From Kineosporia succinea (lineage in GTDB: Bacteria > Actinomycetota > Actinomycetes > Actinomycetales > Kineosporiaceae): a stretch of 64,000 nt of DNA. Shown piece after piece: positions 12,301 to 19,672 of this stretch. Position 1 is the stretch's first letter; the number at the start of each line of letters is the position of its first letter. Below the pieces are notes generated by a model. That model was given only the letters and a program-made list of their open reading frames with translations. It had not been told where the DNA came from and searched no databases. The translations under genes and the position numbers were made by a program. Location of the stretch: positions 1,674,001 to 1,738,000 of the forward strand of contig NZ_JAUSQZ010000001.1 of assembly GCF_030811555.1 (NCBI RefSeq), given 5' to 3'.

Positions 12301-15300
12301 GCGAAGCCGGTACCGGTGACGACCACCGAGGTACCGCCCGCCGCCGGGCCGTTCAGCGGGGAGAGCGCCGTGACCGTGGGCGCGCCGACGTAGAGGTAGT
12401 CGTTGGCCGTGCCGCCGGCCGGTGAGACACCGCCGGGTGCGGTGACCACCACGTCCACCGTCGAGATCGCGTGAGCCGGCGCCTGGGCGATGATCTGCGT
12501 GTCGGTGCTGACCGAGATCACCCCGGTGGCCGGAACCCCGCCGAACGTCACCGCCGTCGCACCGTTGAAGCCGGACCCGGTGATGGTGACCAGGGTTCCG
12601 CCCGCGACCGGACCGTGGTTCGGCGACAGCCCGGTGACGACGGGCGCGGCCTGGTAGGTGTAGGCGTCTCCCGAGACCACCGCTGAGGTGCCGCCGGCCG
12701 TGGTGACCCGCACGTCCACCGTGCCCGCACCGCCCGAGGGGGCCACCGCCGTGATCTGCGTGGCCGAGTTCACCGTGTAGGAGCTCGCCGCCGAACCCCC
12801 GAAGCTGACGGAAGTCGTTCCCGTGAAGTTGGTTCCGGCCACGACGACCGTGGTCCCCCCGGCGAGCGGACCGGCGTTCGGCGAGACGGCCGTGACCGTG
12901 GGCGCGGCGACGTAGGTGTACTGGTCGGCGGCCGAGATCGCCGAGGTGCCACCGACCGCGGTGACCCGGACGTCCACCGTGCCCGCCCCGTGGGCCGGTG
13001 TGACGGCCGTGATCTGAGTGTTCGAGTCGACGGTGAAGCTCGTCGCGTTGTTGCCCCCGAAAACGACGGTGGACGCGTTGAGCAGGTCGGTGCCGGTGAT
13101 CACCACACTGGTGGTTCCGGTGGTCGGGCCGGTGCCCGGCGACAGCGCGGTCACGGTGGGGGCCGCGACGAAGGTGAACCGGTCGGCCACACTCGTGACC
13201 GACGTCCCCCCGGCGGACGTGACCGTGACGTCCACGGTGCCCGCCGCGTGAGCCGGTGCGAAGACGGTGATCCGGGTGTCGGAGCTCACCGAGACGCCGG
13301 TGGCCGCCGTTCCCCCGAAACTCACGGATGTCGCTCCGGTGAAACCCGTTCCGGTGACCGTGACGACCGTTCCACCGGCGATCGGGCCGGAGCCCGGTGA
13401 GACCACGTTGACGACCGGCACCGGAACGTAGGTGTACTGCAGCGGATTCGAGCCGCCGGTGAGGCCGTAGAGGGTCTGCACCACCACGTCGACCGAGCCT
13501 GCCGCGTGAGCCGGCACGGTCGCGGTGATCTGGGTGTCCGAATTGACCGTGAAAACAGCGGCGTTCGATCCGAAGGTCACGCCGGTCGTGGTGGTGAAAC
13601 CGGTTCCGGTGAGCACGACCGTGTTGCCCCCGGCGACCGGGCCGCTGCCCGGGCTCAGGCCGGTGAGCGAGGGCAGGCCCTGGTAGGTGTAGACGTCGGC
13701 GGAGTTCTGGACGCTGGTGCCGTAGGCATTGGTGACCTGGATGTGCGCGGGACCGGTGACGTGGGGAGGGATTCCGCGCACCACGATCTGCGTGGCGGTG
13801 TTGCTGAGGACGGTCAGGAACGGGAACCCGTCGATGGTCACACCGGTCGCACCCGACAGGCCGGTGCCGGTGATGGTGATCGTGCCGAGGACGCTGCCGG
13901 CGACCGGTCCGCTGTTCGGGGAGACCGCGATGACGGCGGGCGGGGCGACGTAGGTGAACGTGGCGGCCGCCCCGGTGGCCGAAGATCCGCCGGGGGCGGT
14001 GACCACGACGTCCACCGTTCCCGCGGAGCCGACCGGCGCGACCGCGGTGATCTGGGTGTCGGAGCTGACCGTGATCACCCCGGTGGCCGGGATGCCCCCG
14101 AAGGTCACGGAACTCGCTCCGGTGAAGCCGGTTCCGGTGATCACGACCGAGGTACCGCCGGTGGTCGGGCCGGTGGCCGGGGAGACGTTGCTGACGGTGG
14201 GCGCCGCGACGTAGGTGTACTGGTCGGCGCTGCTGGTGGCCGAGGTGCCGCCGGAGGTGACGACGGTGACGTCGACCGGGCCCGCCGAGCCGGCCGGGGC
14301 GGTGGCGGTGATCTGGGTGGGGCTGTTCACGGTGACGCCGGTGGCGACGGTGGCGCCGAACTTCACGGCGGACGCGTTGCTCAGGTTGGTTCCGGTGATC
14401 ACCACCGGGTTGCCCCCGGCCAGCGGCCCCCGGCTCGGGCTCACGCTGGTGACGGTGGGGGCGGCGACGTAGGTGTACCGGCCGGCGGCGGTGATCGCCG
14501 AGGTCCCGCCGGGGGTGGTGACGGTGACGTCGACCGGGCCGGCGCTGCCGGACGGGGCGGTGACGGTGATCTGGGTGGACGAGTTGGTGACGACGCCGGT
14601 CGCCACGTTGGCGCCGAATCTCACCGCGCTGACGGCAGCGAAGTTGGTACCGGTGATGACGACCGTGGTACCCGCCGTGGTCGGGCCGCTGCTCGGCGAC
14701 ACGGCGGTGACCGTGGGGGCGTCGTGGTACGTGAAGACGTCGTTGCTGGTGACCGCGGACGTGCCACCGGGGGCCGTCACCACGATGTCGGCGCCCCCGG
14801 CGGTGTGGGCCGGGGTGGTGACCACCAGCTGGGTGTTGTTGCTGACCGTGAACGAGGTGGCCGCAGTGCCTCCGACGGTGACGGCGGTAGCACCGAGGAA
14901 GTTGGTGCCGGTGACGGTGACGCTGGTTCCGCCGGCGATCGGGCCGTTGCCCGGACTCAGGCCGGTGACCGTCGGGGGGCCGGTGTAGGCGAACTGGTCG
15001 GCGCTGCTCGTGGCCGAGGTGCCGCCCGCGGTCGTGACGGTGATGTCCACGGTGCCCGCGATGCTGGCCGGGGCCACGGCCGTGATCTGGGTGGGGCTGT
15101 TGACGGTGAAACTCGTGGCGTTGGCCGAGCCGAACTTCACCGTCGACCCGCTGGTGAAGTCGGTCCCGGTGATCACCACGCTGGTGCCGCCCGCCAGGGG
15201 CCCGCGCACCGGGCTGACGGCCGTGACGGTGGGGGCAGCGGTGTAGGTGTAGTCGTCGGCGGCCGAGTTGGCCGAGATGCCGCCCGGCGTCGTGACCCGC

Positions 15301-17000
15301 ACGTCGACCGTCCCGGCGCTGCCCGCCGGGGCGAAGGCGGTGATCTGGGTGGCGCTGTTCACGGTGAAGCTCACGGCGGCGTTCGCCCCGAATCCGACCG
15401 AAACGGCACTACTGGTGAAACCTGTCCCGGTGAAGCCGGTTCCGGTGATCACGACCGCCGTGCCGGACGACGTCGGCCCCGATGCCGGTGCGACCGCGGT
15501 CACCGTAGGGGCCGGGGTGTAGGTGTACTGGTTCGCCGTGGCTGTCGCGGAGGTACCGCCGATCGCCGTCACGGTGACATTCACGGTGCCGGCCGTGCCG
15601 GCGGGGGCCACGGCGGTGATCTGGGTGGCGCTGTTCACGGTCACGCCCACGGCGTTCGTGGCCCCGAACTTCACGGTCGAACCGCTGGTGAAGTCGGTTC
15701 CGGTGAGCACCACACTCGCCCCGGCGGTCAGAGGCCCGGCCGACGGGCTCACGGCCGTGACCGTGGGTGGGGCGACGTAGGTGTACTGGTCGGCAGTGAC
15801 CGCGGGGGAGGTTCCGCCGACGGTCGTGACGGTGATGTCGACCTGCCCGGCGCTCTGGGCCGGGGCCAGGGCCGTGATCTGGGTGTTGCTGTTGACCGTG
15901 AAGTTGGCCGGATTGACGCTCACGGAGCCGAATTTCACGGTTGTCGCGGTCGAGAGGTTCGTCCCCGTGATGACGACAGAGGTTCCCCCCGACGTCGGCC
16001 CCAGTATGGGGCTCACCGCCGTGATGGCCGGTACGGGCACGTAGGTGAACTTGTCCGCGGCCGAGATCGACGACGTCCCTGCACCGTTGGCGATGCGGAT
16101 GTCCTGCACCCCGGTACCGGCCGGAGCGACCACCGTGAGACTCGTGGCCACATTGGAGACCATCGTGTAGCTGGAGGCGTTGAACGCACCGAACGTCACG
16201 CTGGTGATCGCGAAAAGGTTCGTGCCGGTGACCGTCACCGAGGTGCCGCCGGACTCCGGTCCCTGGTTCGGGGTGATCGCGGAGATGGTCGGGGTGACCG
16301 GTTTCGTGGAACCGCACTCGGCGTGGGCCAGTTCGTATTCACTGGTCACCGTGCCGAAGATGTCTTTGTTGACGATGTGCGCGGCCGTGACCTTGAGGTA
16401 GTACTGGGTCGCGGTGTTCGAGAAGGTCTGCTCGTTGTAGACGATGTACCCGATGTTCTGATTCAGGATGTTGGTCTGCTGAACGGTCGTGTTCGGCGCC
16501 GGATTCGCCGGGACGTTGCTCAGCGGGAGCCCCAGCAGGGTCAGCCCGGCCGCGGTGGCCGTGCCCGAGACCCCGCTCGACGTGGCGGTGCACTCGGCGT
16601 GCCCGGCGGCCAGGCCGATGAGCCCGAGCAGGCTGAAGTTCTGCACGTCGGCGGTCGACTTGGCCGTGTCCGCCAGCGGATCCGCGGTCGACGTGCTGAC
16701 CAGTGTGTTTCCGGCGCCGGTGCCGGACGGCGTCGCCGGGTAGGCCGACTGCCCGTAAGTCGTGTTACCCGTGACGTCACGGCCACCGTAGGCGCTGGCC
16801 GCCACGATTCCCGTGAACGCCGCGCTCTTCTCCGCCACCACCGGCACCAGCACCCAGGCCAGCAGTACGACGACGATCATCCGGGCCACCCAGGTGAGCC
16901 GGAATCGCTGGTCGGGCGGGGGAACTGGGCATGCCGCAGGCGTCCCCGTGGAGCGAGACGTCCGCAAAGCTTCACCCCCACGCGCCGACCTGGTGTTCAA
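3333..17000 (-). CDS. Giant IPT/TIG-repeat surface protein, 4,555 aa
   Basis: The start is read as TTG at 17000, with GAAGGTGA just upstream; the in-frame ATG at 16880 is an alternative. Residues 1-40 form a long basic n-region and 41-57 a hydrophobic export segment. Residues about 62-232 resemble the 'choice-of-anchor P' secreted domain. From residue 238 to 4320 I count 48 tandem IPT/TIG (Ig-like) domains of 80-90 residues, each opening with a pattern like V-x-x-x-S-P-x-x-G-P-x-x-G-G-T. Next come a cadherin-like beta domain with a Cys pair (about 4325-4410), a Gly/Asn/Asp/Glu-rich linker, a Pro/Thr linker, one membrane span (about 4519-4540) and an Arg cluster, which together suggest an outward-facing rod anchored at its C-terminus. 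There is no LPXTG. An adhesin or cell-envelope stalk is inferred; ligand and partner are unknown. It ends tail-to-tail against aldO. Confidence 0.9.
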   Translation of the reverse strand: MNTRSARGGEALRTSRSTGTPAACPVPPPDQRFRLTWVARMIVVVLLAWVLVPVVAEKSAAFTGIVAASAYGGRDVTGNTTYGQSAYPATPSGTGAGNTLVSTSTADPLADTAKSTADVQNFSLLGLIGLAAGHAECTATSSGVSGTATAAGLTLLGLPLSNVPANPAPNTTVQQTNILNQNIGYIVYNEQTFSNTATQYYLKVTAAHIVNKDIFGTVTSEYELAHAECGSTKPVTPTISAITPNQGPESGGTSVTVTGTNLFAITSVTFGAFNASSYTMVSNVATSLTVVAPAGTGVQDIRIANGAGTSSISAADKFTYVPVPAITAVSPILGPTSGGTSVVITGTNLSTATTVKFGSVSVNPANFTVNSNTQITALAPAQSAGQVDITVTTVGGTSPAVTADQYTYVAPPTVTAVSPSAGPLTAGASVVLTGTDFTSGSTVKFGATNAVGVTVNSATQITAVAPAGTAGTVNVTVTAIGGTSATATANQYTYTPAPTVTAVAPASGPTSSGTAVVITGTGFTGTGFTSSAVSVGFGANAAVSFTVNSATQITAFAPAGSAGTVDVRVTTPGGISANSAADDYTYTAAPTVTAVSPVRGPLAGGTSVVITGTDFTSGSTVKFGSANATSFTVNSPTQITAVAPASIAGTVDITVTTAGGTSATSSADQFAYTGPPTVTGLSPGNGPIAGGTSVTVTGTNFLGATAVTVGGTAATSFTVSNNTQLVVTTPAHTAGGADIVVTAPGGTSAVTSNDVFTYHDAPTVTAVSPSSGPTTAGTTVVITGTNFAAVSAVRFGANVATGVVTNSSTQITVTAPSGSAGPVDVTVTTPGGTSAITAAGRYTYVAAPTVTSVSPSRGPLAGGNPVVITGTNLSNASAVKFGATVATGVTVNSPTQITATAPAGSAGPVDVTVVTSGGTSATSSADQYTYVAAPTVSNVSPATGPTTGGTSVVITGTGFTGASSVTFGGIPATGVITVSSDTQITAVAPVGSAGTVDVVVTAPGGSSATGAAATFTYVAPPAVIAVSPNSGPVAGSVLGTITITGTGLSGATGVTIDGFPFLTVLSNTATQIVVRGIPPHVTGPAHIQVTNAYGTSVQNSADVYTYQGLPSLTGLSPGSGPVAGGNTVVLTGTGFTTTTGVTFGSNAAVFTVNSDTQITATVPAHAAGSVDVVVQTLYGLTGGSNPLQYTYVPVPVVNVVSPGSGPIAGGTVVTVTGTGFTGATSVSFGGTAATGVSVSSDTRITVFAPAHAAGTVDVTVTSAGGTSVTSVADRFTFVAAPTVTALSPGTGPTTGTTSVVITGTDLLNASTVVFGGNNATSFTVDSNTQITAVTPAHGAGTVDVRVTAVGGTSAISAADQYTYVAAPTVTAVSPNAGPLAGGTTVVVAGTNFTGTTSVSFGGSAASSYTVNSATQITAVAPSGGAGTVDVRVTTAGGTSAVVSGDAYTYQAAPVVTGLSPNHGPVAGGTLVTITGSGFNGATAVTFGGVPATGVISVSTDTQIIAQAPAHAISTVDVVVTAPGGVSPAGGTANDYLYVGAPTVTALSPLNGPAAGGTSVVVTGTGFATATGTSAVQFGGTNAASYTVNSDTQITAVTPAHAAGAAGVVVSTADGGASTVTAANTFTFVAVPTLSGISPGLGPEAGGTSVMISGSGLGTASSVQFGGVPASFTVNSDTQITATTPAGTGLVDVSVTTVGGGAVTAAADRFRYVGTPTVTTISPTSGPVAGGTSITITGTGFYGVTGISFGGGAATSYTVVSPTSITATTPAHAAGPAGVEVTTSYGGTSAAGGPFAYVADPVVTALSPTSGPTVGGTTVIITGSGFSGASAVRFGSTPAASFTVNSGTQISAVSPAGVPGTLDVTVVGLYATSATTSADRFTYVAAPTITAVNPAAGPLSGANPVTVTGTGFTIGTTVSFGGTPATSTTFGSATQLTAVVPPGGAGPVDVVVSTPYGQDTLTNGYRYRAAPSVTGLSPGVGPEAGGTVVTITGTGFSDATAVRFGSTPSTLFTVSSDTSVTATAPAGTGIVDVTVTGPGGTSATGAADRFRYAPVPAVASLSPVFGPTVGGTTVSVAGSGFTGATAVRIDGTTVSFSVVNDSTITFTTPGGSGDVPVTVTTPGGSTLARTFTYANSPTVSALSPDRGPLGGNNTVTITGTGFTSGSSVSFGGTPASVQFVNDTRLDVTVPPGGAGPVSVTVTTPYGTSGAAVYRYVAAPVVNAVQPGAGPLAGGTTVTITGTGFADVAAVTFGTTPATGFTVDSPTQITAVAPGHVADTVDVTVTTPGGTSATSIADRFTYLAAPSVGTVSPASGPVGGGATVTITGTGFSATTSVTFDGQAATVGAITPTQLTVTTPAGSGPGPVLVRVITAGGSDSGLYTYRSAPAVTGLTPGAGPEAGGTVVTIDGSDFTGATQVRFGSAVAVFSVSSDARITATAPAGTGIVDVTVTGPGGTSATNAADRFRYAAVPVVSATVPASGPTAGGTVVTLTGSGFTGASLLTLQGVSVPFVVTGDSTITFTAPAGVAGPQNLLVTTPGGSSTPVPFLYADAPSLSQLTPDAGPPGGGTVVTLSGSDFTPGSSVTFGGTPVSVTYVSASQLTVVSPARASTGAVNVVVTTAYGTSSAGPSFTYTNAPTISTVSPGAGPLSGGTTVTIAGSGLTGASAVTFDGVAAASFTVNGDASITAVSPAGSAGNAVVRVTTVGGSDTGTFRYAAAPTISAVTPAAGSQAGGTLVTITGSGFTGATSLTFGPNPATGLTVSSDTEMSAFAPAGTGTVNVVVTTPGGTSSPAPYRYAPVPAVTQLSPASGPVTGATPITVTGSGFTGSSAVTVDGSSVAHTVVNDSTITLTAPAHAAGAVPLVVTTPGGSSVPVAYTYVSAPAVTSLTPPAGPLGGGTAVTIRGTDFTLASTVTFGGMAAGLTFVSSTELTAVSPPRASAGAVNVVVTTGYGTSGVGNSFTYTNAPTISAVSPGSGPLSGGTTVTIAGSGFSAASGVTVDGAPAGFTVVDDSTVTVIMPAHAAGSAPVVVTTAGGSSAPVPFVYVNPPVITSITPRAGPEAGGTSVIIAGTGLSAATEVRFGTVAAGFTVDGPTQITAVSPAGTGIADVTVTTAGGTSTTGAADRFRYAPVPALGSAGPNVGPIGGGTVVTVSGTGFTGAILLTVDGASVPFTVADDSTITFTTPPGSAGAKNIEVTTPGGVSGTTSFTYFDASVVTGLAPDEGPVAGGTVVTLTGLGFTGTTGVTFGGVPATSFAVNGPTQITAVSPPGTGSADVVVSGPGGSSPPGATFTYRPVPGIGSLSPTSGPVTGGTVITVSGSGFSGAGSVTVGGVAVPFTVVDDQTVTFTTPPGSAGAEAVIVSTAGGSATVTFTYANAPAVTALSPSAGPRGGGTGVTITGTGFTLASTVAFGAQPAASVQFVSSTELVAVSPFSATVTTVDVVVTTAYGSSGAGNGFTYSESPVVTDVQPRSGPINGGNTVTITGLDFQGITGVSFGAVSAAAFTRVSATEITATVPGQAAGPVDVRVTGSGGTSPISAGDRYSYLTAPSVTSLAPNAGPVAGGTSVTITGSGFVTGSTVTFDGANASSVQWVSASQLIATTPSHTAGTVDVVVTTPGGPSAVGVTFEYQNAPAVSGLVPASGAAGGGTPVRISGSGFTSLSTVRFGSVPAASVQFVSAGRLDVVSPAGAVGPVDVVVRTGGGESAPEVFTYVARPVVTVVQPGSGPEAGGSAVVVTGTGFTGASDVYFGSVPATSFSVDSDTRITAVSPAGSGTVDVTVRTAGVTSATSVADGFTYYPPPQIVTVLPPSGPAAGGTEVTLSGSGFTGATGVLVGPDPATFRVVDDSTIVLTVPVGPVGNRVITIVTPGGTATGGFGYLNLPGVTGVSPVRGPLVGGSTVTITGSGFLGASAVAFGSLPAVSYSVVDDTTITAQVPAATQPGGVDVRVTVSGATSPVVAAGRYTYVAAPVLNGVSPASGPVAGGTSVVLRGNGFTGVTRVLFGGVPATAVSVQDNGSTVTAVTPLHAMGSVAVVVTTDGGDSAPGVFTYVPTPLVAAVAPDSGPTDGGTAVTVTGSGLENGTVTLDGVAVTPESVTDASIVLRTPAHAAGPVTIGVSTAGGRADSTFTYVEPPSGPVLTGVDPASGPVAGGNSVTLTGLGFGGATQVRFGPEDAGFTVVDDTTITATVPPGSVGAAALSVTTPLGVTSGDVTYAYLAPPEAPTISDVTPAIGPTAGGTRITLTGTGFDADTAVSFDGIPGTEVQAGVSVQSVVAPVPAGIRATASTSLTVVSPPHTEGPAEILVSNSAGSAAANVDFVYVPPLVEATISLEVQTNEATAVAPQGSLYAGLEVQSCSTPNRGAASVGRNAVFCRYTAPDSVGVDAFTMAVTDDLGQMARQAVRITVTDPDPGGEGTGGEGGNDNGGDDGGTGTGGEGGNDNNGGSGGEGGNGNGVDGGPGAGGGATPPPDGTSTSSPVPSVAATPGPGTVVADPPGVGGPVATATPAPEPSSFSINRLPWWVFPLIALLLVLLVSALGRFWWFLAGRRRRRRDGES
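4041..16289 (-). repeat. Array of 48 IPT/TIG domain repeats
   Basis: About 12.2 kb of coding DNA is a tandem array with a mean period near 255 bases (85 residues). Units are divergent in sequence but aligned by the G-P-x-x-G-G start motif and the closing Tyr-Val/Tyr-Thr strand. In the half nearer the C-terminus the units fall into recurring classes; units 21-24, 26-29 and 30-33 follow the same order of four. Confidence 0.9.
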
Positions 17001-17155
17001 TCACCTTCGGTCGATGCGTGGGAGTCCTGCACGCGCGGAAGAGGACACCTGGGGTGTCGCCCGGGCGGGCGAAGATCGGTCACCGCGCGTGATGCCCGGT
17101 CCGAGAGCGGGGAACCGCCCTCGAACCGGGCTTTCACGGACAGGGAACCCCGGAC
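17001..17155. other. Spacer between GH2 gene and giant gene
   Basis: This 155-base gap lies between the GH2 stop and the giant gene's TTG. It holds the probable SD of the giant gene (17001-17008 on the minus strand). I see no strong hairpin terminator, so read-through from the GH2 gene is possible. Confidence 0.4.
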
Positions 17156-19501
17156 TTACGGGACCCAGGGCGCCTCCACGGCCCAGGTCGTGTCCGCGTC
17201 GAACGAGGTGTCCGCGTCCCGGGCCGCATTTCCACCCGGAACCGCCAGCCAGAGCTCGGCGTCGAAATGACGCAGATACTGGCCCGGATAGTTCCACGAG
17301 CTGAACTTCACTCCCCCTGTACCCTTTTCGGCACACCAGGTGGCATCGGCGTTGAAGAGTGCCGATCCGTCACCGGCGTTCTGTTTGACCCGGAAGGCCT
17401 GGTGCCGCAGGTAGGTTCCCGGGTAGTTGACGCTCTCGAACGAGTAGCACTGACTGTCCGCCAGTCCCGGCACGATGTTCCAGGTCGCGTCGTTCTTGAG
17501 CAGCTGGGAGCTGGAGTCGTTCACCACCTCGGTGTAGCCCAGAGCCTCCCGGGGCCGGATGTAACGGTTGTCGAAGCCGGCCGTGGTGGCGCGCAGCGAG
17601 TGACGCCCCTTGGCGACCGGAGCCGCGTTGGAGGCCGGTGAGGTCGAGAGCAGTTTCTCGTTCGCCGCCCTCAGCCGGGCCACGTCCACCTTGACCACCT
17701 GCCGGTCGTAGGTCGCGAGGCCGTTGACCTCGTTCTCCACGTCGGTGGTCTCGGTGTAGACCGACGCCGAGAGCCCGTTCGGGACCCCGGACGTGGTCAT
17801 CTGCGTCCACAGCCCGACCAGCCGCCGGTTCAGGCGATCAGCCGTGCCCTGGTCCTCGTAGCTGAACCCGCCGCCCGGGAACCATTCGTGCCCGGCGACC
17901 TTCAGCCCGAGTCCGCCGAATTCCCCGACCACACCCGCCCGGGTCGACGTCGGCCGTGCGATACCCGGCCCGGTGTAGTTGTGGTTGTCCAGCACGTCGC
18001 CGTTTCCACCGTCGACCGCACCGCAGCAGTTGACGCCGCTCATGTTGTCGACCAGCCGGGTCGGGTCCCAGCTCTTGACCAGATCGGCGACCCGGGCCTG
18101 CTCGTACTGGCCCCAGCCCTCGTTCTGCGCCACCCACAGCACCACCGAGGGAGAACTGCGGTGCTGGTCGACGAGTGCCTTGAACTCCTTCTCCCACTGC
18201 GCTTTGGCCGCCGCGTCGGGCCGGTAGTCCGGACGCATCGACGGCATGTCCTGCCAGACCAGCAGACCCAGCTTGTCGGCCCAGTAGTACCAGCGCTGCG
18301 GCTCGACCTTGATGTGCTTGCGCACCATGTTGAAGCCGGTCGACTTCAGCAGCTCCAGGTCGTAGCGCAGGGCCTCGTCGGTGGGCGCCGTGTAGATACC
18401 GTCCGGCCAGTATCCCTGGTCGAGAGTGCCCGACTGGAAGAGGAACTCGCCGTTCAGCACCAGGCGCTGCTTGCCGTCGACCTCCTCGACCGCGATCGAG
18501 CGCATGCCCGCGTACGAGCCCACGGTGTCGACGGTGGTCTGCCCCTTGCGCAGTTCCACCTTGATGTCGTAGAGGAACGGGTCGTCGGGCGACCAGAGGT
18601 GCGGCTCGGCCACCTTCAGCGAAACCGTCTGTCCCGCGGCCCCACTCGCGCTGACGACCTTCTGGCCGTTCGAGGAGACGGTGACCACCGTCGTCCCCTG
18701 ACCCGAGACCCCGGCCTTGACCTTGAAGGTCGACGACTTCAGGTCGGGTGTGATGTCGACCTTGGTGACGTGCGTGGCGTTCACCGGCTCGAGCCAGACC
18801 GTCTGCCAGATGCCCGAGGCCGAGGTGTAGAAGATGCCGCCGCCGGTCTCCGGGGTGACACTCTGCGGTTCCTGTTTGCCAACCGCCTGCGTGCCGCCCT
18901 GGCCGGGATCGTGAACACCCACGGTCAGCGTGTTCCCGCCGGATTTCAGCAGCGGGGTGATGTCGTAGCTGAACGCGTCGTACCCGCCGTCGTGCGTGGC
19001 CCCGGCCTTCTTCCCGTTCACCCACACGTCGGTGCTGTAGTCGACCGCGTCGAAGTTCAGCTTGACCCGGTCCTTCCAGCCCGCCGGAACCGTGAACGTG
19101 CGCTGGTACCAGAGCTTGTCGTCACCGGTGATGCGCCGCTGGATGCCCGACAGCGCCGACTCGGCCACGAACGGCACCCGGATCTGCTCGCTGAACGTGC
19201 TCGGCGGGGTGGTCTGCGAGCTGTCGGTGACCTCGAAATCCCAGATCCCGTTGAGGTTCTGCCACTGCGCCCGGGTCAGCTGCGGGCGCGGGTACTCCGC
19301 GTGCGGCTTGTCCACCGAGACCTGATCGGTCCACGGGGTGGTCATCGGGGGTTCCTTGGGTGCCCAGGTGTCGGCCTGAGCGGTTCCGCCGGCCAGCAGC
19401 CCACCCAGGGTGAGCAGTGCGGTGGCCGCCCATGCCGTCCCGAACCTGACTTTCGACACACCTGACTCGGCCTGGTTCAGGGCAGGCGAGTGCTGACGCA
19501 T
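17156..19501 (-). CDS. Secreted GH2 glycosidase (beta-galactosidase type) with AbfB domain
   Basis: From the ATG at 19501 (SD GGGAG five bases upstream) the product is 781 residues. A Sec signal peptide ends near Ala43 (AQA|D). The GH2 sugar-binding jelly-roll, Ig-like domain and TIM barrel follow. The acid/base Glu is in the NEGWG motif (Glu461) and the likely nucleophile in GEFGG (Glu527). Residues about 635-781 form an AbfB (CBM42-like) beta-trefoil, normally an arabinofuranose binder. GH2 enzymes hydrolyse beta-galactosides, beta-glucuronides or beta-mannosides. The galK/galT neighbourhood favours galactose release from plant polymers such as arabinogalactan (inference). It lies downstream of galK on the same strand, behind a strong hairpin at 19543-19584. 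Confidence 0.88.
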   Translation of the reverse strand: MRQHSPALNQAESGVSKVRFGTAWAATALLTLGGLLAGGTAQADTWAPKEPPMTTPWTDQVSVDKPHAEYPRPQLTRAQWQNLNGIWDFEVTDSSQTTPPSTFSEQIRVPFVAESALSGIQRRITGDDKLWYQRTFTVPAGWKDRVKLNFDAVDYSTDVWVNGKKAGATHDGGYDAFSYDITPLLKSGGNTLTVGVHDPGQGGTQAVGKQEPQSVTPETGGGIFYTSASGIWQTVWLEPVNATHVTKVDITPDLKSSTFKVKAGVSGQGTTVVTVSSNGQKVVSASGAAGQTVSLKVAEPHLWSPDDPFLYDIKVELRKGQTTVDTVGSYAGMRSIAVEEVDGKQRLVLNGEFLFQSGTLDQGYWPDGIYTAPTDEALRYDLELLKSTGFNMVRKHIKVEPQRWYYWADKLGLLVWQDMPSMRPDYRPDAAAKAQWEKEFKALVDQHRSSPSVVLWVAQNEGWGQYEQARVADLVKSWDPTRLVDNMSGVNCCGAVDGGNGDVLDNHNYTGPGIARPTSTRAGVVGEFGGLGLKVAGHEWFPGGGFSYEDQGTADRLNRRLVGLWTQMTTSGVPNGLSASVYTETTDVENEVNGLATYDRQVVKVDVARLRAANEKLLSTSPASNAAPVAKGRHSLRATTAGFDNRYIRPREALGYTEVVNDSSSQLLKNDATWNIVPGLADSQCYSFESVNYPGTYLRHQAFRVKQNAGDGSALFNADATWCAEKGTGGVKFSSWNYPGQYLRHFDAELWLAVPGGNAARDADTSFDADTTWAVEAPWVP

Positions 19502-19542
19502 GCGAGCTCCCTTCGCTGGGGGCGTCAGCTCATCAGCAAATC

Positions 19543-19584
19543 GGGCAAAAGGCACCTGTACGTTCGTCGAGGTGCCTTTTGCCC
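19543..19584. terminator. Symmetric hairpin between galK and GH2 gene
   Basis: Perfect 15-base arms GGGCAAAAGGCACCT (19543-19557) and AGGTGCCTTTTGCCC (19570-19584) enclose a 12-base loop. The A/T run lies inside the arms, so it could act as a terminator from either direction. It sits 42 bases upstream of the GH2 ATG and may uncouple GH2 from galK transcription. Confidence 0.7.
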
Positions 19585-19672
19585 GTCGGTGCGGCGAGGG
19601 GTGCCCTTCCGGCCCTCAGTGCTTGAGGACGGTGTGGTCGCCCTGGTCGTGAGGCTTTCGGGACGCGGTGGC

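Noticed and set aside
4041-16289. Possible polyketide or non-ribosomal peptide megasynthase
   Set aside because: The size fits, but there are no KS, AT, A, C or carrier motifs; all repeats are Ig-like IPT/TIG.
13506-17270. 1,254-codon plus-strand open frame opposite the giant gene
   Set aside because: It mirrors the IPT repeats in the opposite strand, is dominated by Arg/Gly/Asp, has no domain, and covers the true start of the giant gene; GC-rich repeats keep it open by chance.
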